Positions 5,438 through 7,066 of a DNA stretch of 7,066 bases are shown here, in pieces. Under the pieces are notes generated by a model. It was not told where the DNA came from. It saw nothing but the letters and a program-made list of their open reading frames with translations, and did no database searches. Location: contig CALERM010000221.1 of NCBI GenBank assembly GCA_937907715.1, positions 1 to 7,066 of the forward strand, read 5' to 3'. Both the position numbers and the translations under genes were made by a program. Within the stretch, counting starts at the first letter, position 1; each line of letters starts with the position of its first letter. This DNA is from an uncultured Clostridia bacterium. Lineage in GTDB: Bacteria > Bacillota > Clostridia > Oscillospirales > Oscillospiraceae.

Positions 5438-6703
5438 ATGGGAAAAACCTTTGCAGAAAAAATACTGGCAAAAAACAGCGGCAGAGCAGAAGTCAATCCC
5501 GGCGATTTTCTGATGATTCGCCCCGACGTTCTGCTGACGGATGAAGCATCCGCACGCGTCAGTGAAATCTTCCAGGAAATCGGCGCGAAGGAGCTGCCGT
5601 GTCCGGATAACATCGGCATCGTGCTGGACCACTGCTCGCCCGCGTGCAGCCAGACACAGGCGACCTCGCACGATACGGTTCGCAAATTCCTGCACAACCA
5701 CAAGGTTGGCGCGTTCTTTGATGTCGGCATGGGCATCTCGCACCAGCTGCTTGCCGAAAACGGCATGATCGGTCCCGGCAAAATCGTCGTCGGCAGCGAT
5801 TCGCACACCATTACCAACAGCGCCTTCGGCGCGTTCTGCGCCGGCATCAGCCGCACGGAGATGGCAGGGCTTTACGCGACGGGCGAGATCTGGATGATGG
5901 TCCCCGGCAGCATCCGAATCAATTTCAGCGGCAAGCTCCCAGATTATGCCTCCGCCAAAGACGTGGCGCTGTGTATTCTGGGCATTCTCGGAGAGGCCGG
6001 CGCGACCTACAAGAGCGTGGAGTATCACAATGCGGGCTGCTTCTCCATGGATGAGCGGCGCATCCTCTGCAACGCGCTGGCGGAAGCCGGTGCAAAGTCG
6101 GCGTTTATCGCGCCTGACGCTGTGACTGATGCGTGGCTGAAGCAGTATACCGGTAAGGTCGACTACACTGCGATTCTCCCCGACGAGGACGCCAGCTATG
6201 AGCGCGTGATCGACATCGACCTTTCTCTGGTCGTACCGGAGGTCGCCGTTCCGCACTCTCCGGCAAATGCTGTTCCGATTGAAGATCTGGGCGAAAAGAT
6301 TCCGGTCAATCAGTGCTTTGTCGGCACCTGCACGGGCGGTCGCCTGTCTGACATCGCCGCGGCGGCGCGTGTGATGCAGGGCAAGCACGTCGCGCCCTTC
6401 GTGCGGATGATCGTCGGTCCGGTTTCGAAAAACGTACTGGAAGAAGCGATGGAGCTTGGCTACATCAAAACGCTTCTGGACGCTGGAGCGGTACTCATCC
6501 CGCCCGGATGCGGTCCGTGCGCGGGTGTTCATCAGGGCGTTCTGGCGCCCGGTGAGGTCTGCGTTTCCTCGGGTATCCGCAATTATAAGGGCCGCATGGG
6601 AAGCGTGGACGCCAAAATCTATGTCGCCAGCGCTGAGACAGTTGCGTGCAGCGCACTGACAGGTTTTATCACAGATCCGCGTGATGTACGTAAGGAGGGC
6701 TGA
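5438..6703 (+). CDS. Aconitase-superfamily dehydratase large subunit 2 (LeuC-like)
   Basis: A 421-residue paralogue of the large subunit encoded at 3667-4926. Both begin MGKT-x-x-EKI and carry D121, H123, C298, C358 and C361 at the same residue numbers. It reads GSDSHTITNSAFGAFCAGIS, GTCTGGRLSD and PPGCGPCAGVHQGVL, so its cluster loop is the family-standard GCGPC with the downstream H-x-G. In contrast, its middle region (GISRTEMAGLYATGEIWMMVPGSI) departs from the GSTD-xx-AMxTGK-WFKVP form kept in large subunit 1. The two therefore diverged at different parts of the active site. It shares CTGG in place of CTNG. AAGGAG (5425-5430) overlaps the preceding stop and lies 7 bases before ATG; the stop is 4 bases before the next gene. 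Likely a hydro-lyase on a branched hydroxy acid; substrate not assignable. Confidence 0.88.
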   Translation: MGKTFAEKILAKNSGRAEVNPGDFLMIRPDVLLTDEASARVSEIFQEIGAKELPCPDNIGIVLDHCSPACSQTQATSHDTVRKFLHNHKVGAFFDVGMGISHQLLAENGMIGPGKIVVGSDSHTITNSAFGAFCAGISRTEMAGLYATGEIWMMVPGSIRINFSGKLPDYASAKDVALCILGILGEAGATYKSVEYHNAGCFSMDERRILCNALAEAGAKSAFIAPDAVTDAWLKQYTGKVDYTAILPDEDASYERVIDIDLSLVVPEVAVPHSPANAVPIEDLGEKIPVNQCFVGTCTGGRLSDIAAAARVMQGKHVAPFVRMIVGPVSKNVLEEAMELGYIKTLLDAGAVLIPPGCGPCAGVHQGVLAPGEVCVSSGIRNYKGRMGSVDAKIYVASAETVACSALTGFITDPRDVRKEG

Positions 6704-6707
6704 AATC

Positions 6708-7066
6708 ATGGATCAGAAACACCTTGTAACAGTCTGGAAGCTCGGCAACAACATCAACACCGACCTTCTTTATCCTTCCAAGTATCTCTATGAAAGCCAG
6801 GAGCCTGCTGTTCTGGCAAGCCACGTGCTGGAGCCGATCTACCCGGATTTTCAGCACATGATCACGCCGGGCGACTTCGTAGTCGCAGGTGAGAACTTCG
6901 GCTGCGGCAGCTCCCGCGAGCAGGCGGTCACGGCGCTCAAATACGCCGGCTGCGGCGGCATCATTGCAAAGTCCTACAGCCGCATTTTCTTCCGCAACTG
7001 CATCGCGCACGGCATTTCTGCCATCGTCTGCCCCGAGGCAGTCGACGCAGTGGAAGAGGGCGATAA
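6708..7066 (+). CDS. Aconitase-superfamily dehydratase small subunit 2 (LeuD-like), 3' end outside window
   Basis: The first 119 residues of a swivel-domain small subunit, open to the window edge (about 45-50 residues missing by comparison with small subunit 1). Seen: LGNNINTDLLYPSKYLYES (12-30), GENFGCGSSREQA (61-73) and AKSYSRIFFRNCIAHG (87-102). The catalytic S68 and substrate arginine R70 are present, unlike small subunit 1. The specificity loop is PSKYLYE, resembling the PxxYL(R/x) loops of isopropylmalate and homoaconitate isomerases, but with Tyr where homoaconitases have Arg. AAGGAGG (6692-6698) lies 9 bases before the ATG at 6708, and the previous gene stops at 6703, so it pairs with large subunit 2. 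Confidence 0.87.
   Translation, partial: MDQKHLVTVWKLGNNINTDLLYPSKYLYESQEPAVLASHVLEPIYPDFQHMITPGDFVVAGENFGCGSSREQAVTALKYAGCGGIIAKSYSRIFFRNCIAHGISAIVCPEAVDAVEEGD

Noticed and set aside
5351..6709. Long minus-strand open frame opposite large subunit 2 (a similar one lies at 3697-4674)
   Set aside because: Antisense shadows of the two large-subunit genes; the plus strand carries the cluster cysteines and ribosome binding sites.
3667..7066. Assignment of either pair as true leuC/leuD of leucine biosynthesis
   Set aside because: No leuA or leuB in the window, variant motifs at substrate-contacting sites, and atypical neighbours. Family membership is kept but gene symbols are withheld.

Overview
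The window reads as a chromosomal piece of a Gram-positive, probably strictly anaerobic, moderately GC-rich Clostridia (Oscillospirales-like) bacterium. This is inferred from strong AAGGAG/AGGAGG ribosome binding sites, a consensus TTGACA-N17-TATAAT promoter in an AT-rich gap, U-tract terminators, and a run of aconitase-superfamily Fe-S enzymes of split large/small subunit type. The taxonomic guess is soft.

Layout. Positions 3-332 hold the 3' end of an unrecognised gene. A near-perfect sigma-A/sigma-70 promoter (329-357) then drives a DUF3870 family gene (406-777). The 281-base gap at 778-1058 is not empty. It carries two successive copies of the same RNA-like architecture: a CATTGCTTTATYTAC box that can pair with a downstream GTAMATA...CAATG segment around a variable hairpin, and in each copy the CAATG strand is also the 5' arm of an intrinsic terminator. 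It looks like a tandem antiterminator/terminator leader.

Downstream is one tightly packed plus-strand operon: a PLP-dependent class V aminotransferase-like enzyme (1059-2363), an M29-aminopeptidase-like metalloenzyme (2430-3410), a 57-residue unknown protein (3475-3648), and two consecutive large+small subunit pairs of the 3-isopropylmalate dehydratase/homoaconitase family (3667-4926 with 4923-5426; 5438-6703 with 6708-7066, the last cut by the window edge). The two pairs are tandem paralogues: the DSH motif and the three cluster cysteines fall at identical residue numbers in both large subunits, and the GENFGCGS motif falls at identical numbers in both small subunits.

How they may work together (inference). 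Two (de)hydratases of this superfamily side by side, plus a PLP enzyme and an M29-like enzyme, suggest a dedicated pathway on a branched hydroxy-di/tricarboxylic acid and an amino acid. The first dehydratase has diverged at substrate-contacting motifs: its small subunit has S-A-M-E where the family has S-S-R-E, and its large subunit has GCGSCCG where the family has GCGPC. The second keeps S-S-R-E. The pairs therefore probably act on different substrates or different steps. No synthase (LeuA-like) or dehydrogenase (LeuB-like) is present in the window, so ordinary leucine biosynthesis is not supported. The substrate cannot be named from the sequence.
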